The position numbers were made by a program, and so were the translations under genes. Shown one piece after another: positions 16,569 to 25,264 of a stretch of 38,740 bases of DNA. Each line of letters opens with the position of its first letter. Position 1 is the first letter of the stretch. The notes under the pieces are model-generated. The model made no database searches and was not told where the DNA came from. It saw only the letters and a program-made list of their open reading frames with translations. This DNA is from Pusillimonas sp. MFBS29 (lineage in GTDB: Bacteria; Pseudomonadota; Gammaproteobacteria; Burkholderiales; Burkholderiaceae_B): positions 1 through 38,740 of the forward strand of contig NZ_JAJEWL010000013.1 in NCBI RefSeq assembly GCF_020687695.1, in the 5' to 3' direction.

Positions 16569-16671
16569 CATGGGCTTCGCGCGGGGTCGGACGCGAACTC
16601 GCCGGGGCGCGGTCCGCCGGCCCGCTTCCGGCTCAGACAGCGCGTCCTTTGGCCCCCGCCCGAAGCCCATG
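16569..16671. repeat. Imperfect inverted repeat with arms of about 27-31 bases
   Basis: The left arm (16569-16595) starts CATGGGCTTCGCGCGGGG and the right arm (16641-16671), read inverted, starts CATGGGCTTCGGGCGGGG; both continue to GGACGCG. The arms are separated by 45 GC-rich bases. It could fold into a long hairpin. No gene or transposase is associated. Confidence 0.6.
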
Positions 16672-16917
16672 CCTGCGGCTTGCTCAACGTCGCTCTACCC
16701 CGCACACCTGGCTAAACCGGGCCAATGAAATCCGGGGCATACCAGCCCCGTTGATGTGTATGGCAGGCGTCTGGTTGTTGCTGAATGCTGACCGCCAGAT
16801 AAATCGATAGGCTGTCGATAGGCTGCTCCAGAAATCAATGCCATGCACGCCCATGCATGTGGCCAACTGAGCAGCCCTGGGCAAACCCCGTGGCCACGCC
16901 GCCCCGAATATTCACCA

Positions 16918-17188
16918 TTCTAAAAAGGCATGTGTGGGTGGGGCTGCGCAGGCGCCTCGCGCACGCCGATTCAGGGTGGGATGGCGAGGAGGCAAGTTCG
17001 CGGCTGTTCGAGCCCGGCGTTTATGGGCAGCCAGTGGCTGCCCATACGGGCGAGTTCCGCGAACGCCTCGCCATCCCATCCTGAATCGGGAAACCCCGGC
17101 GCAGACGGGGTCGTAGCGCATGAAGCCGGAGCGGCCCCACCCACACATGCCTTTCTTTAGAAAGGCGAAATATCCCAGGGGAAATACC
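16918..17188. repeat. Large intergenic palindromic repeat, copy 1
   Basis: The element is an imperfect palindrome of about 270 bases. Outer arms match over 20 bases (16925-16944 and 17134-17153, GTGTGGGTGGGG core). Inner arms match over 23 bases with one mismatch (16967-16989 and 17066-17088, GGGATGGCGAGG core). The exact centre has 11 bases on each side of G17034 (17023-17045). The right half (17064-17188) recurs inverted, at about 95 percent identity, at 38613-38740. It has no coding gene of its own; short frames inside it are by-products. It resembles a non-autonomous dispersed repeat. Confidence 0.85.
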
Positions 17189-17229
17189 TTGTGTAAGAAC
17201 GGCGCAATAAACACCGATAGCCCCGTATA

Positions 17230-17254
17230 GGCTGCCGATCACCTACCGGCAGCC
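17230..17254 (-). terminator. Possible terminator after the second Bug receptor gene
   Basis: GGCTGCCG (17230-17237) pairs perfectly with CGGCAGCC (17247-17254) across a nine-base loop, starting 12 bases after the Bug stop at 17266. A clean T-run is missing on the minus strand, so it may terminate weakly or only stabilise the mRNA end. Confidence 0.4.
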
Positions 17255-17265
17255 ATCCGCCCCCA

Positions 17266-18267
17266 TCAATCCAGCGACAGATTCAGCCGGTTGATGACCT
17301 CTTCCCAGCGCTTCTTCTCATTCACCACCAACTCCGTCAATCCTTCCGGCGTAGACGGCGCCGGCGTGAAATATAAAGTCGCCATCTTCTGCTTCACATC
17401 ATCGAGCGCCAGAATCTTCGTGATCGAATCATTCAGCTGCTTCACGATATCGTCAGGCGTACCGGCAGGTACAAAGATCGCGTCCCAGGAAATAGACTCA
17501 AAGCCAGGATAGCCCTGCGACGCCATCGTCGGAATGCCGGGCAGCACATCGCTGGGTTCCAGACTGGTGATGGCCAGCGCGCGTACCTTGCCTGCCTTCA
17601 CCTGTGCCATCGCGATGCCGGGCACCATGAAGCCGGCCTGCACATCGTTGTTCATGATCGACGTGATGACCTGCGGGAAACCAGAGTAAGGAATCTGCTG
17701 CAGGCTGATGTCTGCCTCATGCTCGAGCATAGCCATGCCCAGGTGCGAAGAACTGCCGGGGCCGACCGTGCCATAGTTCAGTTCGCCGGGCTTGGCCTTG
17801 GCCAGGCTGACGAACTCCTGCACATTTTTGGCTTCGAAGCCTTGAGGAACCACCAGCACGTTGGGGCTGGTGCCTACCAACGAGATAGGAGCCAGATCCG
17901 TCAGGGGGTCGTAGCCCAGTGTTTTCTTGTACAGCGCCGGTGCAGTAACCATGGGACCGTTGATGGTCAGAAGCATGGTGTAGCCGTCGGGCTTGGCCTT
18001 GCTGGCTGCGCGGGTACCTATATTGCCGCCTGCACCCGGCTTGTTGTCGATGACCACGGGTTGACCCAGATCCTTGGCCAGTGGCTCTGCGATCGCGCGC
18101 GCCAGAATGTCGGGTGAGGATCCGGCCGGGAAGGGCACGATCATCTGAATGGGCTTCTCGGGCCATGCCGCGTGTGCCGCAGACGAAAAACCAAAGGCTG
18201 TCGCGCAGGCGAGCGCCAGGGCGGATACGTGCAGGCGTCGGCGTGAGATGGATGGACCAGTCATCAT
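17266..18267 (-). CDS. Bug family tripartite tricarboxylate transporter substrate-binding protein (second copy)
   Basis: This periplasmic solute receptor has 333 residues. The signal peptide has an arginine-rich start (ISRRRLHVSALALACATAF) and ends SSAAHA before AWPEKPIQMIVPFPAGSS. Family motifs are PFPAGSSPDILAR, VIDNKPGAGGNIGTRAA and YGTVGPGSSSHLGMAM. It is clearly divergent from the receptor at 3606, so this is not a recent duplication. The start may be the second ATG (18264), which has better spacing to AAGGA. There is a 24-base gap to gpsA upstream, so it may be read through from the secB-gpsA unit. No membrane partners are adjacent and the ligand is unknown. Confidence 0.92.
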   Translation of the reverse strand: MMTGPSISRRRLHVSALALACATAFGFSSAAHAAWPEKPIQMIVPFPAGSSPDILARAIAEPLAKDLGQPVVIDNKPGAGGNIGTRAASKAKPDGYTMLLTINGPMVTAPALYKKTLGYDPLTDLAPISLVGTSPNVLVVPQGFEAKNVQEFVSLAKAKPGELNYGTVGPGSSSHLGMAMLEHEADISLQQIPYSGFPQVITSIMNNDVQAGFMVPGIAMAQVKAGKVRALAITSLEPSDVLPGIPTMASQGYPGFESISWDAIFVPAGTPDDIVKQLNDSITKILALDDVKQKMATLYFTPAPSTPEGLTELVVNEKKRWEEVINRLNLSLD

Positions 18268-18291
18268 GTATTCCTTGAGCAGAAAATATTA

Positions 18292-19353
18292 TTAAAGGTA
18301 AACCGAAGGCGATTCAGGGCCGGCATCGCGTGCCAGCAAGCCCGAAACGGCCTGCATGGGGGCCATGCCGTCGAACAGGACTTTGCACACGGCCTCGGTA
18401 ATCGGCAGCGAGACGCTGTGCTGACGACCCAGGGTGAGCGCGGCGCGTGCGCAGCGGACCCCTTCGGCGGTCAGGCCGCCGGCCAGGATGTCGTCCAGCT
18501 TTTTGCCCTGGGCAATGGCTATGCCTACTTGCCGGTTTCTTGACAGGTCGCCGGTTGCTGTCAGCACCAGATCGCCCAGTCCGGTCAGGCCGGCGAAGGT
18601 GGGCGCTTGTCCGCCCAATGCCAGTCCCAGTCTTTGCATTTCAGCCAGGCCGCGCGTGATCAATGCGGCCCTTGCGTTGGTGCCCAATGCAAGGCCGTCT
18701 GAAATGCCGCAGGCGATGGCCATGACGTTTTTGAGCGCACCACCCACTTCGACACCGACGATATCGGTGCTGGTGTAGATGCGCGCATTGGTGCCGTGCA
18801 GGGCGGTGATGGTGGCTCGTGCTGTCCAGTCGTGTGCTGTGGCGACAGTCAGGGCAACAGGCAGGCCTTGCGCGACTTCGCGGGCAAATGACGGACCCGA
18901 CAGCACGCCCAGGCCAAGTTCTGGCAAGGCTTTGAATGCCTGCATGGCGATTTGTTGGGGAAGTTGCCCGGTGTCTGGCTGGAAGCCCTTGCAGGTCCAG
19001 ACTATGCTGAGTTTCCCGCGAGGGGGTGTCTGGGACAGGGCCTGGGCAAGCGCGCTGCAAAGGCCAGACAGCCCGACCACGGGTACACCCAGAATGATCA
19101 GCGCATTGTCGTCTTCGGCACTGCAGGCATGATTGATTGCTTGCTGAAAATCAGCCGTGGCCTGCAATGCGGCAGGCAGGGCTGTATCGGGGAGGTAACG
19201 CGGGTTGGCGTGATCGCGCGATATGGTGCGGGCAAGCTCGGGATTGCGGGCCCATAGCAGGGTATCGGCCCGCGTTGTGGCCAGTACCGCCAATGCGGTG
19301 CCCCAGCTGCCGGCGCCCAGCACCGAAACACGTGGACGCGGCTGGCTGTTCAT
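18292..19353 (-). CDS. gpsA: GpsA, NAD(P)-dependent glycerol-3-phosphate dehydrogenase
   Basis: GpsA reduces dihydroxyacetone phosphate to glycerol-3-phosphate, the backbone of phospholipids. The 353-residue cytoplasmic enzyme has the Rossmann motif GAGSWGTA (13-20), TCKGFQP with Lys122, [10 protein letters not shown] (151-160), the catalytic Lys208 in [13 protein letters not shown], and GDLSRNR (268-274) that binds substrate phosphate. Length is slightly above the E. coli enzyme (339). The gene begins two bases after the secB stop, an arrangement conserved from gamma- to betaproteobacteria (rhodanese-grxC-secB-gpsA). Confidence 0.97.
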   Translation of the reverse strand: MNSQPRPRVSVLGAGSWGTALAVLATTRADTLLWARNPELARTISRDHANPRYLPDTALPAALQATADFQQAINHACSAEDDNALIILGVPVVGLSGLCSALAQALSQTPPRGKLSIVWTCKGFQPDTGQLPQQIAMQAFKALPELGLGVLSGPSFAREVAQGLPVALTVATAHDWTARATITALHGTNARIYTSTDIVGVEVGGALKNVMAIACGISDGLALGTNARAALITRGLAEMQRLGLALGGQAPTFAGLTGLGDLVLTATGDLSRNRQVGIAIAQGKKLDDILAGGLTAEGVRCARAALTLGRQHSVSLPITEAVCKVLFDGMAPMQAVSGLLARDAGPESPSVYL

Positions 19354-19355
19354 GC

Positions 19356-19883
19356 TTACTGGCGTGTAGCGCCAGGAGGCAGGATGATGCCGGAGTCGTC
19401 TTTGCCGGCTTGCTGCTGTTGCTGGGCCAGTTCGGCGATGCGTTGCTCGTACATGGCCTGGAAGTTGACTTCCGCCAGGTGCAGGGCAGGCAGCGAGGTG
19501 CGATTGATGGCGTCGGCAACGTTGGCGCGCAAGTAGGGGTACAGCATGGTCGGGCAGACGATGCCCAGCAGGGGGTCGAGTTGTTCAGCAGGAATGTTGG
19601 CTGCTTCGAAGATGCCGGCCTGAGTGGCTTCCACCAGGTACAGGACCTTGTCCTGGATGCGTGTGGTAACGGTTGCGGTCACGGTGGCTTCGTATACGGT
19701 GTCGGCCAGGCGCTGGCCACCCACGTTCAGGGAAACTTCAACCGACGGGGCTTCCTGTTCCAGGAAGATTTGCGGTGCGTTGGGCATTTCCAGCGACAAA
19801 TCCTTGACGTAAGTGCGCTGCAGGCTGAAGCTGGGGTCCTGGCTGGCTTGTGCTTCCTGATTGTTCTGCTTCTGTTCGGACAT
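19356..19883 (-). CDS. secB: SecB, export chaperone
   Basis: SecB keeps secretory preproteins unfolded and brings them to SecA. The 175-residue protein has the conserved core [22 protein letters not shown], then [25 protein letters not shown]-type segment ([21 protein letters not shown]) and [17 protein letters not shown]. The N-terminus has a short Gln/Asn-rich stretch and the C-terminus a poly-Gln run (QQQQQ) and a tail ending PPGATRQ, both longer than in E. coli (155 residues). It lies 36 bases after grxC and directly before gpsA. Confidence 0.96.
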   Translation of the reverse strand: MSEQKQNNQEAQASQDPSFSLQRTYVKDLSLEMPNAPQIFLEQEAPSVEVSLNVGGQRLADTVYEATVTATVTTRIQDKVLYLVEATQAGIFEAANIPAEQLDPLLGIVCPTMLYPYLRANVADAINRTSLPALHLAEVNFQAMYEQRIAELAQQQQQAGKDDSGIILPPGATRQ

Positions 19884-19919
19884 TTAATTTTCCAAAAAAT
19901 AGGGTTGAACCGAGGCCTT

Positions 19920-20183
19920 TCAGGCTTCGGCATTGAGCAAGGGAATCAGGCCGTCGGCCCGGTCCAGTGCTGCCAGATCATCATAGCCGCCTACATGGGT
20001 CTCGCCTATGTAGATTTGCGGCACGGTGCGCCGGCCAGTACGTTCCATCATGATGGCGCGCTGCTGGGGGTCCTGGTCGATGCGTATCTTCTGAATTTCG
20101 GTTACACCACGCTGCTTGAGCAGCATTTCGGCGCGCACGCAGTAGGGGCACACGCCAGTGCTATACATTGTTACGGTAGCCAT
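19920..20183 (-). CDS. grxC: GrxC, glutaredoxin 3
   Basis: This 87-residue monomeric glutaredoxin reduces disulfides with glutathione in the cytoplasm. The active site is CPYC at about residues 12-15, followed by the glutathione-binding TVPQIYIG with the cis-proline and GGYDDL. The ATG at 20183 follows AAAGGTG at good spacing; a GTG two codons upstream is less likely. Gene order rhodanese-grxC-secB matches E. coli yibN-grxC-secB. Confidence 0.95.
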   Translation of the reverse strand: MATVTMYSTGVCPYCVRAEMLLKQRGVTEIQKIRIDQDPQQRAIMMERTGRRTVPQIYIGETHVGGYDDLAALDRADGLIPLLNAEA

Positions 20184-20196
20184 AGTCACCTTTGGA

Positions 20197-20607
20197 TCAT
20201 TGCTTTTTCGATAGCGGCATGCCGCTCTGAGCCCATCCGGACAGGCCTTCGTTCAGGCTGACGACCTGATCGTAGCCCTGCTTGCGCAATGTACCTGCCA
20301 CGCGTGCCGAGTCGCGGCCGCGATCGCAAACTACAATGATGGGCTTGTCTTTGGGCAAAGAACCCAGTTTAGCCTGAAGATCGGCTGCAGGCAGATTGCG
20401 TGCCTGGGGTATGCTGCCGGTTTTGAATGCGTCGCTGCTGCGTACATCCAGGAACAAGCCTTGCTTTTGGTTGGCCAGTTGTACAGCCTCTTGCACGGTT
20501 ACCGTCTTGCTGCCGCCCTTGAGCAGGTTGGGCAAGGCCAGCATGACCCCCGATGCGATGGCGACGAACAGGAAAATCAGATTGTTTTGGTCTAGAAAAA
20601 AGTCCAC
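20197..20607 (-). CDS. Membrane-anchored rhodanese domain protein (YibN-like)
   Basis: The 136-residue protein has an N-terminal transmembrane helix ([19 protein letters not shown]) and one cytoplasmic rhodanese domain: [23 protein letters not shown], then the active-site loop [16 protein letters not shown] with the catalytic Cys, then [12 protein letters not shown]. It may transfer sulfur or act as a redox partner; the E. coli counterpart YibN is likewise first in the grxC-secB-gpsA unit. The start codon is GTG at 20607. Confidence 0.88.
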   Translation of the reverse strand: MDFFLDQNNLIFLFVAIASGVMLALPNLLKGGSKTVTVQEAVQLANQKQGLFLDVRSSDAFKTGSIPQARNLPAADLQAKLGSLPKDKPIIVVCDRGRDSARVAGTLRKQGYDQVVSLNEGLSGWAQSGMPLSKKQ

Positions 20608-20651
20608 GTTACATCCCGAAAAGGCCTTTGAAAAAAAGGCGGAATCCGGGG

Positions 20652-20657
20652 ATTATA
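20652..20657 (-). promoter_or_regulatory. Candidate -10 element for the rhodanese-grxC-secB-gpsA unit
   Basis: On the minus strand this is a perfect TATAAT, 45 bases before the GTG start. The nearest -35-like hexamer, TTGAAA (20677-20672), is only 14 bases away, which is short, so the call rests mainly on the -10. The 89-base interval is shared with the divergent gpmA promoter. Confidence 0.35.
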
Positions 20658-20696
20658 AAATGGACGGCGAATTTCAACTTTTGGGCGATTTTTATC

Positions 20697-21446
20697 ATGC
20701 ATAAACTTGTTCTGATGCGTCACGGCGAGAGCCAATGGAATCTGGAAAACCGCTTTACCGGCTGGACAGATGTCGATCTGACCGATACCGGACGCGAGCA
20801 GGCCTTTCAGGCCGGCAAGCTGCTCAAGGAAAAAGGCTTCGAGTTTGATCTGGCCTATACCTCAGTCCTGAAGCGTGCCATACGTACGCTCTGGATTGCG
20901 CTCGATGCGATGGACGCCATGCATACGCCTACCGGGCTGAGCTGGCGCCTGAATGAGCGCCATTACGGGGCGCTGCAGGGGCTGAACAAGGCCGAAACCG
21001 CTGAAAAATACGGAGACGAGCAGGTATTGGTCTGGCGCCGTGCCTACGCCATTGCGCCCAATCCGCTCGATATCGACGACCCGCGCCATCCGCGCTTTGA
21101 CCGCCGTTACGCCAGGATCGCCGCCGACAATCTGCCGGCTACCGAATGCCTGAAGGATACGGTGGCGCGCGTGTTGCCTTTCTGGAATGAATCGATTGCG
21201 CCGGCCATCCGGGCCGGGCGGCGTGTGCTGGTTGCGGCGCACGGCAACAGCCTGCGCGCGTTGATCAAGCACCTTGACGGTATTTCCGACGAAGACATCG
21301 TGCACCTGAATATCCCTACGGGCCAACCGCTGGTGTACGAGCTCGACGACGACCTGCGTCCCTTGCGTCATTACTATCTGGGTGATGCGGCGGAAATTGA
21401 AGCGGCAATGGCTGCCGTGGCCAATCAGGGCAAGGCAAGGAAATAA
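20697..21446 (+). CDS. gpmA: GpmA, 2,3-bisphosphoglycerate-dependent phosphoglycerate mutase
   Basis: GpmA interconverts 3- and 2-phosphoglycerate in glycolysis and gluconeogenesis. The 249-residue protein has the RHGESQWN motif with catalytic His9, [30 protein letters not shown] with the acidic catalytic Glu, and [14 protein letters not shown] with the second histidine. Length equals that of the E. coli enzyme. The ATG at 20697 starts the conserved [12 protein letters not shown]; the frame is open farther upstream into the rhodanese gene but does not match the family. It is two bases before envC, so the two are co-transcribed. Confidence 0.97.
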   Translation: MHKLVLMRHGESQWNLENRFTGWTDVDLTDTGREQAFQAGKLLKEKGFEFDLAYTSVLKRAIRTLWIALDAMDAMHTPTGLSWRLNERHYGALQGLNKAETAEKYGDEQVLVWRRAYAIAPNPLDIDDPRHPRFDRRYARIAADNLPATECLKDTVARVLPFWNESIAPAIRAGRRVLVAAHGNSLRALIKHLDGISDEDIVHLNIPTGQPLVYELDDDLRPLRHYYLGDAAEIEAAMAAVANQGKARK

Positions 21447-21448
21447 AC

Positions 21449-22849
21449 ATGCGGCGTGCGTTGGGCTGTGCGTTGTTGTTGTGGGCGGGACTGGCCTGCG
21501 GCGCAGAACCGACGCTGACGCAAAAGCAGGCGGCGGCGCGCGAAGAGCAGGCGCAGATGCGGGCGCGCATTGCCGATCTGCAAGAAGAAATTGATCGCAG
21601 CACGTCGTCACGCCGCGATGCCGCCAACCAGCTCAAGGCCTCTGAAACGGCCATTTCGGCCAGCAATCGTCGCTTGGCGGAACTGGCCGAGCGTCAGCGC
21701 GAGGCCAGGCTGGAACTGCAGGATATTGAAAGCCAGACCGTGCGGCAGCAAGAGCAGTTGAAGCTGCGTCAGCACGAACTGGGCGAGCAGATGCGGGCCC
21801 AGTACGCGGGTGGGCTGTCACCCTGGACGGCACTGCTGTCCGGTAATAATCCCCAGGAGATCGGGCGTGACCTGAGCTATCTGGGTTACATCACACAGGC
21901 GCAGGCCGATGCGGTGGTTGCCGTCAGGCAGGCGCTTGATGAGCTGGCCAGGCTGCAGGCCAGCTCGCAGGCACATACGCGCGAGCTGGCGCAGCTGGCG
22001 CAAGACACCGAAGAAGAAAAAGCCGCTCTGGAAGAGCAAAAAGCCGAGCGCCTGCAGGTATTGGAACGCATAGAGTCCGAGCTGAAGGCGCAGCGCAACC
22101 AGGCGGCCGAGCTCAAGCGGAATGATGAGCGTCTGGGCAGGCTGATCACTGGCCTGGAAGAGGCCATCGAGAAGCAGCGCGAAGCTGCCCGTATTGCTGA
22201 AGAAAAACGGCGCGCTGAGGCGGCCCGTCTGGCAGAGGAAAAGCGGCGTGCCGAGGCCGCCCGCAAAGAACAGGCCCGCCAGGCGGCTTTGGCTGCACAA
22301 CAGGCCAGGAATGAGCGCGAGCGCCAGGAGGCCGAGCAGGTACGTCTGCAGGTCGAGCAGGCCAGGGAAAAAGCCCGTGCACAGGAGCTCGCTGCAGCCA
22401 GGGCGGAAGCGGCTGCACGCAAAGCCACACCTGTGCGTGTCGAGCCTGCCGGAGGCTTCAAGGGCTTGCGCAAGGGCGCGCCCTATCCCGTGAACAGTAC
22501 CGGTACCCTTGGCCGCTTTGGCGCCGAGCGACCTGACGGCGGGCTGTGGCGTGGTATTGTGCTTCAGGCGCCGGAGGGCCGCGCCATCCGGGCCATTGCC
22601 GGCGGTCGGGTGGTATATGCCAGCTGGTTGAGTGGTTTCGGCAACATCATGATTGTTGACCATGGTGCCAAATACTTAAGCGTGTATGCTTACAATCAGA
22701 GTTTGCTCAAGCGTGTGGGCGACATTGTGGCAGAGGGCGATACCATCGCCACAGTGGGGGCCACAGGCGGGCAGGTCGAGTCGGGCCTATACTTTGAAAT
22801 CAGGCATCAGGGTGTCCCCGTGAATCCCCTGCTATGGTTAAAGCAGTAA
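21449..22849 (+). CDS. envC: EnvC-like divisome amidase activator (degenerate LytM/M23 domain)
   Basis: The 466-residue periplasmic protein activates AmiA/AmiB-type amidases at the septum. It has a signal peptide (about 20 residues, ending CGA before EPTLTQ), a very long coiled coil (about 22-330, rich in RLAEEKRRAEAAR repeats) and a LytM domain (about 365-466). The domain lacks the zinc ligands of active M23 enzymes: the first His-Asp site is WRGIVLQAP, and the HxH site is replaced (SVYAYNQS, LYFEIRHQG). This matches E. coli EnvC, which is enzymatically inactive. The gene starts two bases after gpmA and precedes ctpA, an order common in betaproteobacteria. Confidence 0.92.
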   Translation: MRRALGCALLLWAGLACGAEPTLTQKQAAAREEQAQMRARIADLQEEIDRSTSSRRDAANQLKASETAISASNRRLAELAERQREARLELQDIESQTVRQQEQLKLRQHELGEQMRAQYAGGLSPWTALLSGNNPQEIGRDLSYLGYITQAQADAVVAVRQALDELARLQASSQAHTRELAQLAQDTEEEKAALEEQKAERLQVLERIESELKAQRNQAAELKRNDERLGRLITGLEEAIEKQREAARIAEEKRRAEAARLAEEKRRAEAARKEQARQAALAAQQARNERERQEAEQVRLQVEQAREKARAQELAAARAEAAARKATPVRVEPAGGFKGLRKGAPYPVNSTGTLGRFGAERPDGGLWRGIVLQAPEGRAIRAIAGGRVVYASWLSGFGNIMIVDHGAKYLSVYAYNQSLLKRVGDIVAEGDTIATVGATGGQVESGLYFEIRHQGVPVNPLLWLKQ

Positions 22850-22958
22850 TTTCGTTACTATTTGGGCGTGATGCGCAAGTCCTGCCAACAGACGCGGGTT
22901 GTCTTTCATTCGCAGCAGCAGGCGCATCCGGTTTATTTAAATTACTTCGGGAATGTGC

Positions 22959-24488
22959 ATGAGCACTCGCAGGCTAGGCGGTTTGGGTTTGATATTGGTG
23001 GGTGCACTGGGGGGCGTGCTGGTCAGCCTGGGCATTACGGCAGCCGCACAGCGCGGTGAGCCACTGCCTCTCAAAGAGCTGCAGCAGTTTGCCAATGTAT
23101 TTGCCGCCATCAAAAGCAGCTACGTCGAACCCGTCACAGACGAAAAGCTCGTTAACGATGCCATCAAGGGTCTGTTCACCGATCTTGACCCGCACTCCAC
23201 CTATCTTGATGCCGAAGCATTCAAGGAAATGGAAGCTGTCACGCAGGGCGGCTTCGGTGGCCTGGGTATAGAAATCGGCAGTGAAGACGGTATGCCCAAG
23301 GTGATTTCACCCATAGAAGACACACCTGCGGCGCGTGCCGGCATTCTTGCAGGCGACCTCATCACCCACATCGATGGCAAGCCCACCAAGGGCATGACGC
23401 TTAGCGAAGCCATCAAGCTGATGCGCGGCGAACCGAAAACACCCATTGTGCTGACCATCAAGCGCCAGGACAACGACAAGCCGGTTGTGGTTCACATCGT
23501 GCGCGACCTGATCAAGGTGCGCAGCGTACGCAGCAAGTTGCTCGATGGCAATATTGCCTATGTGCGTATTGCCCAGTTCCAGGAACGCACTGTTGAAGAT
23601 CTTGGTCGCCAGCTCAGCGAGCTGGGTGGCAAGGGTGCGCCCAAAGCGCTCATCCTTGATCTTCGCAACGATCCGGGCGGCTTGCTTGAAGGCGCGATCG
23701 GAGTGTCGTCGGCTTTCCTTAAACCCGATGTTCTGGTCGTATCCACAAAGGGCCGCATCCCGTCTTCCAACCGCGAATACTTCTCCAGGCAGGCTGGCTA
23801 CATGCAGAGCTTCCTGGGCAGCGACGACGGTCCTGATCCCTCCAGGGTTGCCGCCTGGGCCAGAACCGTACCCATGGTAGTCCTGGTCAACGTCGGCTCG
23901 GCATCGGCCTCTGAAATCGTGGCCGGTGCCCTGCAGGATTACGGTCGCGCCAAAATCATTGGCACCCGTACCTTCGGCAAGGGCTCGGTGCAAAGCGTAT
24001 TGCCGCTAAGCGAAGATACCGGCATCAAGCTGACCACCGCGCTGTACTACACACCCAAGGGTCGTTCCATACAGGTCACCGGTGTCGAGCCCGATATCGA
24101 AGTCGACGATACCGCGCAGGGCAGTCTGTTCCGTCTGCCTCGCGAGGTCGACCTGCAGCGTCACCTGCTGAACAGCAACTTCGAGGAAACCGAAGCCGAG
24201 AAGCCGCAGGAAGAAGAGCGCAAGGATCAGCCCAAGATGTTTGAATTTGGCGGCGACGACGACTACCAGCTCAAGCAAGCCATCAACTTCCTGGAAGGCC
24301 GTCCGGTCAAGAAGAATGACCCCGGTCTGGTGGCCAAGGCCGACAAGCCGGCAGCCCAGGAAGACAAGGCCCAGGCTAAAAACAACGAGCAGCCCGACGC
24401 TGAAAAAAAAAGTCCAGTGAAACGCGCTGATCCAAACGTTCAACGCTTCCGCATCACCCCCGACGGAGTCGTACCGGTACAGCAATGA
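22959..24488 (+). CDS. ctpA: CtpA, S41 family carboxy-terminal processing protease
   Basis: This periplasmic serine protease, 509 residues, trims proteins and cell-wall hydrolases. It has an N-terminal signal/anchor (LGGLGLILVGALGGVLVSLG), a PDZ domain (about 95-180, GGLGIEIG, DTPAARAGILAGDLI) and the catalytic S41 domain: Ser316 in NVGSASASEIV, Lys341 in FGKGSVQ and Gln345. A C-terminal tail (about 405-509) is acidic and lysine-rich with low complexity and is longer than in most CtpA proteins. The ATG at 22959 is seven bases after CGGGA; the ATG at 22953 overlaps that site and is less likely. It overlaps the next gene by four bases. Confidence 0.95.
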   Translation: MSTRRLGGLGLILVGALGGVLVSLGITAAAQRGEPLPLKELQQFANVFAAIKSSYVEPVTDEKLVNDAIKGLFTDLDPHSTYLDAEAFKEMEAVTQGGFGGLGIEIGSEDGMPKVISPIEDTPAARAGILAGDLITHIDGKPTKGMTLSEAIKLMRGEPKTPIVLTIKRQDNDKPVVVHIVRDLIKVRSVRSKLLDGNIAYVRIAQFQERTVEDLGRQLSELGGKGAPKALILDLRNDPGGLLEGAIGVSSAFLKPDVLVVSTKGRIPSSNREYFSRQAGYMQSFLGSDDGPDPSRVAAWARTVPMVVLVNVGSASASEIVAGALQDYGRAKIIGTRTFGKGSVQSVLPLSEDTGIKLTTALYYTPKGRSIQVTGVEPDIEVDDTAQGSLFRLPREVDLQRHLLNSNFEETEAEKPQEEERKDQPKMFEFGGDDDYQLKQAINFLEGRPVKKNDPGLVAKADKPAAQEDKAQAKNNEQPDAEKKSPVKRADPNVQRFRITPDGVVPVQQ

Positions 24489-25264
24489 ACGACGAACAGC
24501 TGTTGCGCTATGCCCGGCATATACTGCTGGATGAGTTTGGCATAGAAGGACAAGAGCGGCTGCAGGCTGCACGGGTGCTGATAGTAGGTGCCGGAGGCCT
24601 GGGCTCTCCGGCGGCATGCTATCTGGCTGCGTCCGGCGTGGGCCACCTGGTGCTGGCCGACGATGACGAGGTCGAACTGAGCAATCTGCAGCGGCAAATC
24701 CTGCACACCACCGACCGCATAGGCTGGCCCAAGGCCAGGTCGGGCCAGCATATGCTGCAGGCCCTGAATCCTCATGTAAAGGTCGAGCCGCTGATTCAAC
24801 GGCTCGACGATGCAGCCCTGGACGAACAAGTGGCGCAGGCCGACCTTGTGCTCGACTGCTGCGATAACTTTGCAACCCGCCATGCAGTGAACCGCGCCTG
24901 CGTCAGGCATCGCAAGCCGCTGGTGTCGGGGGCTGCCATCAGGTTTTCCGGTCAGATCAGTGTATTTGACCTGCGCCAGAGCGATGCGCCCTGCTACCAC
25001 TGTCTGTTTCCTGAGGCCGATGATGCCGAAGAGTTGCGCTGCGCCACGACAGGGGTGCTTGCCCCGCTGGTGGGCATGGTCGGCAGCACGCAGGCGGCCG
25101 AGGCCATCAAGCTGCTGACGGGCATGGGTGACCCATTGGTGGGGCGCATGCTGTGTCTGGATGCCCTGGAGATGCAGTGGCAAACCCTGCGTTTCAGACG
25201 TGATCCCGATTGCCTGGTCTGTGCAGGGCGCGGCGGCCAGCCAGCAGCTGACCTACCGAATTAA
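24485..25264 (+). CDS. MoeB/ThiF family E1-like adenylyltransferase
   Basis: The 259-residue cytoplasmic enzyme adenylates the C-terminal Gly-Gly of a ubiquitin-fold sulfur carrier (MoaD or ThiS). It has the ATP-binding GAGGLGS (35-41), DDDEVELSNLQRQILH (59-74), the conserved Cys186 in RCATTGVLAPLVG, and two zinc-binding pairs, Cys170-x-x-Cys173 and Cys243-x-x-Cys246. The start overlaps the ctpA stop (ATGA). No moaD, thiS or thiG lies nearby, so MoeB and ThiF cannot be told apart. It ends 71 bases inside the convergent HAD gene. Confidence 0.9.
   Translation: MNDEQLLRYARHILLDEFGIEGQERLQAARVLIVGAGGLGSPAACYLAASGVGHLVLADDDEVELSNLQRQILHTTDRIGWPKARSGQHMLQALNPHVKVEPLIQRLDDAALDEQVAQADLVLDCCDNFATRHAVNRACVRHRKPLVSGAAIRFSGQISVFDLRQSDAPCYHCLFPEADDAEELRCATTGVLAPLVGMVGSTQAAEAIKLLTGMGDPLVGRMLCLDALEMQWQTLRFRRDPDCLVCAGRGGQPAADLPN

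Larger units (their letters stand above)
16424..17265. other. 842-bp gene-free interval with two palindromic elements
   Basis: No credible gene is present between the dapF start and the second Bug receptor stop. Short frames do exist, but they overlap in several frames and follow the palindromes. The interval holds an imperfect inverted repeat (16569-16671), an 11-base tandem duplication (TCGATAGGCTG at 16804-16814 and 16815-16825), the large palindromic repeat (16918-17188) and a hairpin next to the Bug stop (17230-17254). The dapF promoter must lie near 16424-16560; no convincing hexamers were found. Confidence 0.7.

Noticed and set aside
16804-16825. Tandem duplication of TCGATAGGCTG as a possible direct-repeat target or CRISPR-like unit
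   Set aside because: Only two units, no spacer and no mobile gene; most likely a simple slippage event.
16912-17214. 100-codon minus-strand frame in the palindromic repeat, with Cys, Gly and Trp-rich translation
   Set aside because: The frame follows the repeat on both arms and several frames are open at once. It is judged a by-product of the repeat, not a gene.
21818-22663. Minus-strand frame of 281 codons, antisense to envC
   Set aside because: It runs through the coiled-coil repeats of EnvC and contains leucine and glycine runs without family marks.
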